Part shown: positions 17,790-24,859 of the stretch, piece by piece
How positions within the stretch are numbered: position 1 is the first letter of the stretch
Layout: each line of letters starts with the position of its first letter
Assembly (NCBI GenBank): GCA_017430085.1
Contig: JAFRNR010000009.1
Location: 1-64,000, forward strand
Reading direction: 5' to 3'
Source: Lachnospiraceae bacterium
GTDB lineage: Bacteria > Bacillota > Clostridia > Lachnospirales > Lachnospiraceae
Length of the DNA stretch: 64,000 nt
The notes under the pieces: model-generated
Told to the model about the DNA's origin: nothing
Database searches by the model: none
The model's input: the letters and a program-made list of their open reading frames with translations, nothing else
Position numbers and translations under genes: made by a program

Positions 17790-18341
17790 ATGCCTGAAGA
17801 AGTAGATCTCATAAAAGTCGGAAAGTTTCTCTCGTTAATTCTGCGTCATCAACCGGAAGCCATAGGGATTTCTCTGGATGAACATGGTTGGGCTAATGTG
17901 GATGAGCTCATCAATGGGGTAAACAGAACGGGAAAGTATCAGATGGACCGGGATATGTTGGAGGAAATTGTGCGCAGTAATAACAAACAGCGCTATTCCT
18001 TCAATGAAGACCATCAGCTGATTCGCGCCAACCAAGGCCATTCTATTCCGGTTGATGTGGAACTGGAACAAAAGACACCACCTGTAATTTTATATCACGG
18101 AACGGGGGAGAAATACGTCGCCTCAATCGACAGGGACGGTCTGCTTCCGAAAAGCCGCCTGTATGTTCATTTGTCTTCATCTGTTGAAACGGCAATTAAC
18201 GTCGGAAGCAGGCATGGGAAGCCGGTGGTTTATTTGGTGGACTGCAAAAGCATGGTGTCTGACGGATATCAGTTCTTCCTCTCGGTAAATGGAGTGTGGC
18301 TGACTAAAAGTGTTCCGGTACAGTATCTGAGAAAAATCTGA
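17790..18341 (+). CDS. kptA: RNA 2'-phosphotransferase KptA/Tpt1
   Basis: A 183-residue enzyme that uses NAD+ to remove an RNA 2'-phosphate through an ADP-ribosylated intermediate, giving ADP-ribose 1'',2''-cyclic phosphate. The N-terminal winged-helix lobe shows KFLSLILRHQPEAIGISLDEHGW; the ART-fold lobe shows YHGTGEKYVASI, YVHLSSSVETAINVGSRHG and VYLVDCK. Bacteria have no tRNA-splicing need for it, so bacterial KptA is suspected of acting on other RNA or DNA ends. It is one of four ADP-ribose enzymes in this region. Confidence 0.93.
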   Translation: MPEEVDLIKVGKFLSLILRHQPEAIGISLDEHGWANVDELINGVNRTGKYQMDRDMLEEIVRSNNKQRYSFNEDHQLIRANQGHSIPVDVELEQKTPPVILYHGTGEKYVASIDRDGLLPKSRLYVHLSSSVETAINVGSRHGKPVVYLVDCKSMVSDGYQFFLSVNGVWLTKSVPVQYLRKI

Positions 18342-18357
18342 ACAACGAGGCAAAAAG

Positions 18358-18537
18358 ATGAATAATCAAGTCAGTATAGAGGCAGAAGAATTCGTCCGAA
18401 TCGGAGATGCGGTGTATTATGTTGTGGATCCTGATCTGGATGAGCAGACGGCCTTGCTGGTTCCGGTTGAAATGCTGCAAATAACAGAAGACTACAATTC
18501 GCTGAAGCAGAAAGCGCAACCGTTCCAAAAAAAATAA
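18358..18537 (+). CDS. Small protein, probably the N-terminal half of a frameshifted gene
   Basis: A 59-residue acidic protein (EFVRIGDAVYYVVDPDLDEQ) starting 16 bases after kptA. It ends in a run of eight adenines (18527-18534) followed by TAA. In the -1 frame the same run leads straight on into a further ~58 codons to the TGA at 18708 (KPVLASPETIRSLFRLEAMP, then LVMEGLYPFAP), which reads like real protein. The gene may carry a one-base poly-A indel, use slippage, or be two neighbouring pieces. The function is unknown. Confidence 0.5.
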   Translation: MNNQVSIEAEEFVRIGDAVYYVVDPDLDEQTALLVPVEMLQITEDYNSLKQKAQPFQKK

Positions 18538-18744
18538 TAAATCCGATAAAACCGGTTTTGGCATCACCGGAGACAATTCGGAGTCTGTTCCGATTGGAAG
18601 CGATGCCGTGGAAACTGGTTATGGAGGGTTTATATCCTTTTGCGCCTGAATCTGATACCGTTACGATGCGGGAGGAGGACCTTGCACGATTTAAAGTCGA
18701 TTGTTGTTGATTGGCCTTTCGGCACTTTCTCAAAAAATGAAAAT

Positions 18745-18796
18745 CCCGGAGCCAGGCACCGAGCAATTTCTCGACATCTGACTCCGGGTCATTTTT
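18745..18796. terminator. Bidirectional terminator between kptA operon and DUF5131
   Basis: CCCGGAG (18745-18751) pairs with CTCCGGG (18782-18788). ATTTTT follows on the plus strand, and the minus-strand reading ends in a T-rich stretch too. It separates two convergent transcription units. Confidence 0.65.
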
Positions 18797-18802
18797 GATT
18801 AT

Positions 18803-19696
18803 TCAGATTTTCGGCTGGTCGCCGTTTTTGCATTTTCCGCATCGGCTGCATCCGTTGCAGATCATTTTCATGCCGCATGTCTGACAGCGGTCTCCGAAAT
18901 ACGGTTGGTACAGTTGATCCGCCCTAAGCGGATAGCCCCAGTCATCTGTGAGCTTGAATTCCATTTTCTTTCCCTGGAAGCTCAAGCCGGAACGGAAAGC
19001 CTGCTCGCTCTGCAGACCGTTGCCTTCCAGTTTGTAGGTTTTCCCGTCTTTCACGAACCGCCTTCCGGTACCGCAGAAGACAAAAGTGACGTTGTACCTG
19101 ACGCATTCGTCGCGGAGCGATTTCACCCATTCGTAGTGGCAGGGACGGGCACCGTTATAGTTTTCACCGTCACAGAGGACTTGCTCGATCTGGCCTTCCG
19201 CCAGATACTTCTCAATGCTGACAGGACCAATGAAGGGAGCGCACATAATGCCCTTATGCTTAAACGGCAGTTCCAGCAGGATCGGGATCCGCTCATCTGC
19301 CCGTTTCTGATTCTCGCAGGTGACGTTGAAAAAGACGTTTTCCCAGCCGTCGCCCCAGTCTTTCGGCAGATGATCCGCGACGCGCTGTGGGCGTTTTGTA
19401 AGGAGGAAGAACTTCACGTCCGGTCTTTGCCGGATGATGTCCCAGGCCTCGTCCCGCCACTTATCCGCCTCTTCCAGGAAGAAGTCAGAGGTCATGCACA
19501 CGCGGAGTATTTCGCCGCTTTTGACTTTATAGTTTCCGCTTCGGTCCTTGGACAGCGGATAACGGAATCCGGCCTTCGTCCGGTAGATCTCGGATCCGTC
19601 TTTTTCCCGCAGGCTGTCCAGGAAATACATGTAACAATTCTGGCAGCCTTCACTGCACTTTTTGCAGCCGTGCCAGGGATTCCAGATATCGTGCAG
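18803..19696 (-). CDS. DUF5131 / phage Gp37-Gp68 family protein, non-ATG start
   Basis: The conserved N-terminus HDIWNPWHGCKKCSEGC with QNCYMYFLD lies upstream of the first ATG (19630); I therefore start at the CTG at 19696, which replaces the usual ATG and follows a GGGGTG stretch. The Cys-rich opening resembles Fe-S-binding radical-SAM-like motifs. Later segments are FFLLTKRPQRV, NVFFNVTCENQKRADERIP and GIMCAPFIGPVSI, and a C-terminal zinc-ribbon-like tail reads CQTCGMKMICNGCSRCGKC. Starting at 19630 would delete the key cysteines. It is 20 bases downstream of the SirTM gene on the same strand. Confidence 0.8.
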   Translation of the reverse strand: MHDIWNPWHGCKKCSEGCQNCYMYFLDSLREKDGSEIYRTKAGFRYPLSKDRSGNYKVKSGEILRVCMTSDFFLEEADKWRDEAWDIIRQRPDVKFFLLTKRPQRVADHLPKDWGDGWENVFFNVTCENQKRADERIPILLELPFKHKGIMCAPFIGPVSIEKYLAEGQIEQVLCDGENYNGARPCHYEWVKSLRDECVRYNVTFVFCGTGRRFVKDGKTYKLEGNGLQSEQAFRSGLSFQGKKMEFKLTDDWGYPLRADQLYQPYFGDRCQTCGMKMICNGCSRCGKCKNGDQPKI

Positions 19697-19716
19697 AGAA
19701 AGTCACCCCGCTTTCC

Positions 19717-20712
19717 TTAAGCCTTAAGAAGCTCTTTTATCACGGTTCCGCTGTCGCCGTCAATGCAGATGGAGCGTTTTTCGATCTGCCTCGGACAGCA
19801 GGCTTCGCTGTAATTCAGGCAGGCGTAGATCGCGTTTTCATTGTCGTTGGTCATCTGCCAGAACGGATATTTAATGATCACCGGGGTGTTTCCACCTACG
19901 CCGATCTCCAGGAACAGCACATGCATGCCTTCATGTTTTTCCAGGAAGTCCAGATAGGCTGCGGAGGCCTTGTGCCAGCCCTCGTCTTCAACAAAGGAGT
20001 CATCCGAGCGCAGGTTCATGGTCATGTCCGACCCGTCATCCGGGCACTTCGGAATCAGCTCCGTCGGGATCTCCATCCTGAGCATGCCGCTCTCCGGAAG
20101 TTCATACCTGCCGCTTTTATCCCGGACAAAGCCCTGGGCCTCCATGGCCTTCATGATCCATTCTTCGTTTTCGTAAGTCTTCCGGTTTCCGGGATCCGTG
20201 CTTTGGAACAGACCGTAGTCGCCCTGGGTGTAGAAAAGGCGTGTCTTGTCAAAACCTGCTTTCTGGAAACAATGGTCCACGTTCGTGGTGATCACAAAGT
20301 AATCCTTGTCTTTCATGAGCTGCAGCAGCTCCTCATAGACCGGCTTCGGCGGATCCAGGTACCGGTTGATGTAGATGTACCGCGCCCAGTAGGCCCAGAA
20401 GATCTCTTTGGAAGGATAGGGATAGAATCCGCCGGAATACATATCCCGGATCCCGTACTCTTTGATGAAATCCGGAAACCACTTCTCAAAGCGTTCACCG
20501 GTATAGATAAACCCTGCCGACGTGGAAAGGCCGGCTCCCGCACCGATCACAATAGCGTCTGCAGTCTCAATAGCCTTTTTGAGTCGGTCCAGGTTTTCCT
20601 GGCGTGTGCCGGTTCCGCGCGAGATCCCGGGGCGGAAAGTCCGGACACCGGCGATGCCGTTCTGTATCGTTTCGAGATAGCCGCTCCGCAGCTCAGAATA
20701 ATTCTTCTTCAT
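19717..20712 (-). CDS. Class M sirtuin (SirTM), protein ADP-ribosyltransferase type
   Basis: A 331-residue sirtuin of the macrodomain-linked class. The start is taken at ATG 20712, with GAGGA eleven bases upstream, inside the end of the macrodomain gene. The NAD-binding motif GAGAGLSTSAGF is at about 57-68, followed by GERFEKWFPDF and VITTNVDHCFQKAGF. In characterised SirTMs (Staphylococcus, Streptococcus) the enzyme mono-ADP-ribosylates a lipoylated carrier protein. No GcvH-like carrier or lipoate ligase gene is in this window, so its target here must differ or lie elsewhere. Confidence 0.88.
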   Translation of the reverse strand: MKKNYSELRSGYLETIQNGIAGVRTFRPGISRGTGTRQENLDRLKKAIETADAIVIGAGAGLSTSAGFIYTGERFEKWFPDFIKEYGIRDMYSGGFYPYPSKEIFWAYWARYIYINRYLDPPKPVYEELLQLMKDKDYFVITTNVDHCFQKAGFDKTRLFYTQGDYGLFQSTDPGNRKTYENEEWIMKAMEAQGFVRDKSGRYELPESGMLRMEIPTELIPKCPDDGSDMTMNLRSDDSFVEDEGWHKASAAYLDFLEKHEGMHVLFLEIGVGGNTPVIIKYPFWQMTNDNENAIYACLNYSEACCPRQIEKRSICIDGDSGTVIKELLKA

Positions 20713-21514
20713 AGTACTTTTTGTCCTCATCTTTAAAAACATTGAAGATCACTCTTTCCATCTTATCCGGATGCGCGGTGAACCAGTCGGTCACCGTCTT
20801 TACCGCGATCTCAGCCGCCCGTTTATTGGGGAAGCGGAAGACGCCTGTGGAGATGCAGCAGAAGGCCATAGTCGTAATATCGTTCTCTACGCAGAGGTCC
20901 AGCGTGTTTCGGTAGCAGGCAGCGAGATCTTCTTCCAGTTCAGGTGTAAGCGCATGCTGAACGATGGGGCCGACGATATGGACCACGTGCTTCGCCGGGA
21001 GATTATAGCCTTTCGTCAGCATTGGCACCGCCGTCGGCTGCTCATAATCACTGCCGTACCGGGTGCGGAGAAGGTTCATCTGTCTGTTGCACTCGGCCCT
21101 GAGCTGGATCCCCGCAAAAGTATGGATGCAGTTGTCAATGCAGGTGTGCATCGGGACGAAACAGCCCAGCATCTGCGAATTGGCCGCGTTCACGATGGCG
21201 TCAACTGAAAGCCTTGTAATATCGCCCTGCCAGATGGAAAGCTGATCTGAGAAATCATGGCGGCTGCCCCGGGAAGCGATCGTCGGGATCTCATCCAGAG
21301 TCACGATCCCGTTTTCACGGTTCCGTTCCTGAAGGTATTCATCCTGGACGGCGATCACGGAGGAGGGCATCTTCCTCGGCATGCGGATATTCATCAGGGA
21401 TCGGAGGATGCGTTTCTTTCCTTCCGTATCCGAGGGTGTTTTCAGGTTCCGGTATTCTCCGGAGTCTTCTTTAAACTGTTCAACCAGGTAATCCAGACAT
21501 TCCTTCTGATTCAT
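20693..21514 (-). CDS. Zinc-dependent macrodomain ADP-ribosyl hydrolase
   Basis: A 273-residue protein. Residues ~1-85 form a helical extension; the macrodomain covers ~88-270 with IWQGDITRLSVDAIVNAANSQ, the Zn-binding loop GCFVPMHTCIDNCIH (117-131) and ISTGVFRFPNKRAAEIA. The Cys-His-Cys loop is diagnostic of the Zn-macro class that reverses SirTM-type ADP-ribosylation. The gene overlaps SirTM by 20 bases, so writer and eraser are co-translated. The promoter probably lies upstream in the 21541-22096 region or beyond HxlR. Confidence 0.92.
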   Translation of the reverse strand: MNQKECLDYLVEQFKEDSGEYRNLKTPSDTEGKKRILRSLMNIRMPRKMPSSVIAVQDEYLQERNRENGIVTLDEIPTIASRGSRHDFSDQLSIWQGDITRLSVDAIVNAANSQMLGCFVPMHTCIDNCIHTFAGIQLRAECNRQMNLLRTRYGSDYEQPTAVPMLTKGYNLPAKHVVHIVGPIVQHALTPELEEDLAACYRNTLDLCVENDITTMAFCCISTGVFRFPNKRAAEIAVKTVTDWFTAHPDKMERVIFNVFKDEDKKYYEEELF

Positions 21515-21540
21515 GATCGGTTCCTTTCCGCCGGATCTTT

Positions 21541-21669
21541 TCAGCGAAACGATTCCGGCACCCCGTTATAACAACAGGTTTCAGACAGCGGCTTTCTGTG
21601 GCCGCCGAGCTGGGTATTCGGCACAAAGTCCTCTGCAGGATATCCGATATACAGCATGCACAAATCCAT
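21541..21669 (-). pseudogene. C-terminal remnant of a nitroreductase
   Basis: The frame encodes MDLCMLYIGYPAEDFVPNTQ, then LGGHRKPLSETCCYNG, the last ~40 residues of a nitroreductase (compare SPNHTSRKPLSET in the intact gene at 12655). The rest of the enzyme is absent. It sits between an oxidoreductase tail and the macrodomain gene. Confidence 0.7.
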
Positions 21670-21675
21670 TATCTT

Positions 21676-21745
21676 TTACTCCTTCATGGCAACGACGATC
21701 TTCCCATTGACCTTGCCTTCATCCTGCGCAATGACGGCTTCCCTG
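21676..21745 (-). pseudogene. C-terminal tail of a zinc-binding dehydrogenase/quinone oxidoreductase
   Basis: In the frame just after the HxlR stop, the sequence encodes EAVIAQDEGKVNGKIVVAMK plus E and a stop, the typical end of an MDR-family oxidoreductase. Everything upstream is replaced by the HxlR gene in another frame. This suggests a deletion that joined an HxlR gene to the end of its former target gene. Confidence 0.55.
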
Positions 21746-22096
21746 TCAGTTGTCGCAGGGAACAGGTACTCCAGCCATATTGAAATAGTTTTCTCCCCAG
21801 GAACAGAGAGCTTCTATGATCGGGACAAGAGTCTTTCCCATGTCTGTCAGAGAGTATTCCGTCTTTGGAGGCACGACAGGATAAAGTACTCGGTTGATAA
21901 CCCCATCTTCTTCCAGCTCCTTCAGCTGTTTGCTGAGCATACGGGGAGTTGCCTGAGGAACCGCTTTCTGGATTTCATTGTATCGCCGGGCTCCGTCAAT
22001 CAGTTCATATAGGATAAGGGCTTTGTATTTCCCTCCGATAACATCCATGGCGGCTTCCACCGGGCAATGATAAGCTTTGATCTTTTCAATATTCAT
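21746..22096 (-). CDS. HxlR-family transcriptional regulator
   Basis: A 116-residue winged-HTH protein of the HxlR/YodB family: CPVEAAMDVIGGKYKALILY, then IQKAVPQATPRMLSKQLKEL, EEDGVINRVLYP and VEYSLT-like PKTEYSLTDMGKTL. A Cys near the N-terminus (residue 11) is the position of the thiol sensor in YodB relatives. Its C-terminus runs directly into an oxidoreductase remnant, so the last residues may be altered. A TACT-N7-AGTA operator lies upstream at 22114-22128. Confidence 0.9.
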   Translation of the reverse strand: MNIEKIKAYHCPVEAAMDVIGGKYKALILYELIDGARRYNEIQKAVPQATPRMLSKQLKELEEDGVINRVLYPVVPPKTEYSLTDMGKTLVPIIEALCSWGENYFNMAGVPVPCDN

Positions 22097-22112
22097 CGGT
22101 CCGCTCCTTGCT

Positions 22113-22176
22113 ATACTTTTGGATAGTATCTCACAAAAAAGTGCGTTCTTGCATTACAAATGATTCACGCTATAAT
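22113..22176. promoter_or_regulatory. HxlR operator and divergent promoter
   Basis: ATACT-N7-AGTAT (22113-22129) matches the TACT-N7-AGTA layout of YodB-type operators and lies 17 bases from the HxlR start, suggesting autoregulation. On the plus strand TTGCAT (22149-22154) and TATAAT (22171-22176), 16 bases apart, form a promoter for the Cdd1/flavin reductase pair. Confidence 0.6.
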
Positions 22177-22224
22177 TATAGCCGTGACAGGTTTTCCTGT
22201 CAATATGAACCACGAGGTTCCCAA

Positions 22225-22503
22225 ATGAGTGATTTAAGGCTTGTTCCCGGAATTGGGGCAAAAAAAGAAGAAGAGTTGATGGAGCTGGGGTATCATTCCC
22301 TGGCAGAGTTAAAGGACGCGGATCCCGACGAGCTTTACTTTGCCGCCTGCGCAAAGAAAGGCTGGCAGCTGGACAAGTGCGTACTGTATGCATTCCGCTG
22401 CGCGGTAGCGTATGCGAAGGATCCCGCGCCGGATCCCCGCGACTACCGCTGGTGGTTTTTCTGCGATGAAGACAGTAAAAAGAAAGGAAATACAACGAAA
22501 TGA
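22225..22503 (+). CDS. Cdd1-type helix-hairpin-helix protein
   Basis: A 92-residue protein starting at ATG 22225. LRLVPGIGAKKEEELMELGY is a helix-hairpin-helix motif, then LKDADPDELYFAACAKKGW and CVLYAFRCAVAYA, as in the Cdd1 'pathogenicity locus' family. HhH motifs usually bind DNA non-specifically; the family's role is not established. Its stop overlaps the flavin reductase start (ATGA). Confidence 0.8.
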   Translation: MSDLRLVPGIGAKKEEELMELGYHSLAELKDADPDELYFAACAKKGWQLDKCVLYAFRCAVAYAKDPAPDPRDYRWWFFCDEDSKKKGNTTK

Positions 22504-23072
22504 AAAAAGACTTAGGATTGGTTCAGGCCGTTTATCCCATGCCGGTACTGATGGTCGCCGCGTACGACGAGAATGAAAAGGTGAATGTCATGAATGTCGC
22601 CTGGGGACAGATCTGTGATGACGATAAGATCATCCTCTTTATCGGCGAAGGCAAGCGGACCTGGCTGAACATCAAGGCCAGCAAGGCATTTACGGTTGCG
22701 ATCGCCGACAGAGACCACATGGACGTGGCGGATTTCTTCGGCATTGCTTCCGGAAACAGGATCAATGACAAATTTGAGCGGACCGGATATCACGCCGTAA
22801 AGAGCGACAAGGTCCATGCTCCAATCATCGAAGAGTTCCCCGTGGTCATGGAATGCGAGCTGCTTGAATTCCTGCACACGGACTACGTGGACGGAATCGT
22901 GGGCAGGATCGTCAACGTGAAGGCGGAAGAAGCCGTGCTTTCCGACAACGGCAAGGTCGATCCCGTCAAGCTGCAGGCACTGATCTTTGACCAGTTCCAG
23001 CATGGATACTATGTTACCGGAGAGCAGGTTGGAAAAGCCTGGAACGCCGGTGCCGGTATCATGAAGAAATAA
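22500..23072 (+). CDS. Flavin reductase-like FMN-binding protein
   Basis: A 190-residue protein of the flavin reductase-like/flavoredoxin split-barrel family: YPMPVLMVAAYDENEKVNVM, NVAWGQICDDDKIILFI, ADRDHMDVADFFGIASG and a C-terminal QHGYYVTGEQVGKAW. These bind FMN and move electrons between NAD(P)H or ferredoxin and other acceptors. It is co-translated with the HhH gene and followed by a strong terminator. Confidence 0.88.
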   Translation: MKKDLGLVQAVYPMPVLMVAAYDENEKVNVMNVAWGQICDDDKIILFIGEGKRTWLNIKASKAFTVAIADRDHMDVADFFGIASGNRINDKFERTGYHAVKSDKVHAPIIEEFPVVMECELLEFLHTDYVDGIVGRIVNVKAEEAVLSDNGKVDPVKLQALIFDQFQHGYYVTGEQVGKAWNAGAGIMKK

Positions 23073-23100
23073 GAAGCAGAACAGAATACAGACTTTACAT

Positions 23101-23138
23101 AGCCGGAGGCTGAATTGCAATCAGTCTCCGGCTTTTTT
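23101..23138 (+). terminator. Intrinsic terminator after flavin reductase gene
   Basis: AGCCGGAG-CTGA pairs with TCAG-CTCCGGCT across the loop ATTGCAA, followed by six T. It ends the Cdd1/flavin reductase unit. Between it and the next promoter (23139-23312) I see no gene. Confidence 0.9.
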
Positions 23139-23312
23139 CATGCCCCTTTTCCTGCAGGTGCACATGTGGGAGAAACTGGAATTTACTTTTCCAATTCACC
23201 AATACCATTGGCGGCGTCAAGAGCTTTAAGCAATCTTTTTGCGGGAAAGAGATCTACTGATGAAATTAATCATCACCTCGACCGTTTCGGCAAAAAAACT
23301 CAGAAAAGCCTA

Positions 23313-23360
23313 TTGCTTTTTTTGGGGAGCCCGCTATAATGAGAACCGAACAGATGTTCG
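23313..23360 (+). promoter_or_regulatory. Sigma-A promoter with LexA (SOS) box
   Basis: TTGCTT (23313-23318) and TATAAT (23335-23340), 16 bases apart, are followed by CGAACAGATGTTCG at 23347-23360. This palindrome matches the Bacillota LexA box CGAACRNRYGTTYC except at the last base, and it lies on the predicted transcription start, an effective repression position. It drives the integrative-element operon starting at 23413. Confidence 0.75.
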
Positions 23361-23412
23361 GCAAAACACAGTTGATACGAACCTGTTCTAAGATGGTCAG
23401 GGAGGTGAGACG

Positions 23413-23640
23413 ATGAGGCGGTTGTATGTGACGGTCAACTGTGACCAAACTGCACAAGGAGACTGCATACCGCGGGTCATCAAGTGGAATGAGTCAAAGA
23501 TTACCGAGATCCGCAAGGTTCTGTATTCCTGTTCCTCTCCGATTGAATTTGAAGGAATTCGCTACACGATTCTTGTCGGTAGTGCGGAACAATATCTTTA
23601 TAAGGCGGGAGACAAATGGTACGTAGAACTGAAAGGATAG
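23413..23640 (+). CDS. Small hypothetical protein, first gene of the SOS-box operon
   Basis: A 75-residue protein with GGAGGTGAG before its ATG. It looks beta-rich: RRLYVTVNCDQ, CIPRVIKWNESKITEIRKVL, GIRYTILVGSAEQYLYKAGD. I do not recognise the family. It is the first gene behind the LexA-box promoter and 12 bases ahead of the metallopeptidase, so it may be a partner or regulator of that enzyme. Confidence 0.6.
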   Translation: MRRLYVTVNCDQTAQGDCIPRVIKWNESKITEIRKVLYSCSSPIEFEGIRYTILVGSAEQYLYKAGDKWYVELKG

Positions 23641-23652
23641 GAGGAAGACGCG

Positions 23653-24384
23653 TTGAACAGCTTGGTATCATTCCGGGAACTTGATTCTCTGGGTGAAGGC
23701 CTTGTCAAGGACTATGCGAAGAAAACGCATCGTTGGAACTCAATGTGTCTTGATATCGAGGGATTCATCACAGAGTATCTGGGACTGAACATTGTTTACG
23801 AAACTATTTCGGAAGAGGACAAAAGCAAACTGGCATTTCTGGCCGATGGCTTGGATCCTCTCAGGGTAACCAGAGACGGGGCAGCGTCATTTGTTGTCTT
23901 CCCGAAAGGAACCATTGTCGTTGAAATGTTCCTGACGCGGAACAGCGAGGCGGCACGGAAGCGATTTGCCCTGGCTCACGAAGCAGCTCATGCCATTTTG
24001 GAAAGACACGTTCCGCTTCAGACGGGCGGGCACTTTCAGAGTGAGTTCGACAGCACGGCACACTACAGCAAAGAGGATATTCTTCGGATGTTTTCCATTA
24101 ATGAGAGCTGTGCCAACCGCTTAGGTGCCGCGCTCCTCATGCCGGAATACCGGATGGACCGGGCCCTGAAGAAATACAATGACGGGAATAAACTGATTTG
24201 TTACGGCGGAGTCTTTCCCCAGCAGGAAAAGCTGGTGGTTCAAAAAATGACCAACACTTTGGGCGTATCGACAGCTGCCATGACGAACCGGCTGCGGGAG
24301 CTGAAGATGGTTGAAAGCAGACCTATCGACAAGTATATCCGCGAGACTCTGCGCTACGGAGGTGAAAGCTATGACAGCGGATGA
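23653..24384 (+). CDS. ImmA/IrrE-family metallopeptidase
   Basis: A 243-residue protein with a TTG start behind GAGGAAG. The zinc-protease helix FALAHEAAHAILERH (HEAAH at about 109-113) and the downstream NESCANRLGAALLMP are the ImmA/IrrE signature. In ICEBs1-type elements ImmA cleaves the element's repressor after DNA damage and triggers excision. Being behind a LexA box and near integrases fits that. No ImmR-like repressor gene is seen nearby, so its substrate is unknown. The C-terminus carries a wHTH-like segment (TMAMTNRLREL-like AAMTNRLREL). Confidence 0.85.
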   Translation: MNSLVSFRELDSLGEGLVKDYAKKTHRWNSMCLDIEGFITEYLGLNIVYETISEEDKSKLAFLADGLDPLRVTRDGAASFVVFPKGTIVVEMFLTRNSEAARKRFALAHEAAHAILERHVPLQTGGHFQSEFDSTAHYSKEDILRMFSINESCANRLGAALLMPEYRMDRALKKYNDGNKLICYGGVFPQQEKLVVQKMTNTLGVSTAAMTNRLRELKMVESRPIDKYIRETLRYGGESYDSG

Positions 24385-24640
24385 TTTCGAATATGATCAC
24401 CGGTTTGATCCTCCAACCGCCGAAAACCTGCGGAAACTGGAGCTCTCCAAACAGGAAGCAGTCGGATTGGTTCGGAGGGAGGTTAAATGCCCCGTTTGCG
24501 GATATCGCATTATGAGCGCTTACACCACTGAAGGATGTGTTAAGGCGAAGTGCCAGCGATGTAAATTCGAAGGCATTCTTAGTCTTCGGTGGTTCCGGAG
24601 ACAAACTCCGTCATTCCGAAACAAACGCATTGACGGTTAA
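24371..24640 (+). CDS. Small zinc-ribbon protein
   Basis: An 89-residue protein overlapping the metallopeptidase end by 14 bases, starting at ATG 24371 behind GAGGTGAA. One zinc ribbon is evident: KCPVCGYRIMSAY with a second pair CQRCKFEG. Similar 'CPxCG ... CxxC' proteins are frequent in prophages and integrative elements, with no known function. Confidence 0.65.
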   Translation: MTADDFEYDHRFDPPTAENLRKLELSKQEAVGLVRREVKCPVCGYRIMSAYTTEGCVKAKCQRCKFEGILSLRWFRRQTPSFRNKRIDG

Positions 24641-24712
24641 TCACAACTGAATAATCACATACGATTCAAATCGTGCAAGCGGAGCAGGACCCGAAAGGAC
24701 TGAAAAACTTCC

Positions 24713-24854
24713 AGGCGCCGTACGAAGCCGGATGTAAGAAACTGCAGGCAGACTATGCCTCGTTCTTACTCCGATTCTACGGCGCTTTTTCTTTTGCCCC
24801 AAATATGCTTCGTACGGTGACCGGAATCCTTTTCCGCAAGGCGCGGGAAAGGAT
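24713..24854 (+). promoter_or_regulatory. Structured leader with terminator hairpin and RBS-sequestering hairpin
   Basis: GCGCCGTA (24715-24722) pairs with TACGGCGC (24778-24785), enclosing GTAAGAA/TTCTTAC and AGGCA/TGCCT stems, and is followed by TTTTTCTTTT: a terminator. CCGTACGAAGC (24718-24728) can alternatively pair with GCTTCGTACGG (24807-24817). A last 12-bp hairpin, 24826-24837 with 24843-24854, buries the GGAAAGGA ribosome site of the sigma-like gene. Together this looks like an RNA control region; no known riboswitch family is recognised. Confidence 0.5.
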
Positions 24855-24859
24855 GAAAA

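Noticed and set aside
23372-23392. Second LexA-like box (CGAACCTGTTC)
   Set aside because: The half-sites are separated by two bases, not four, so the spacing is wrong for LexA.
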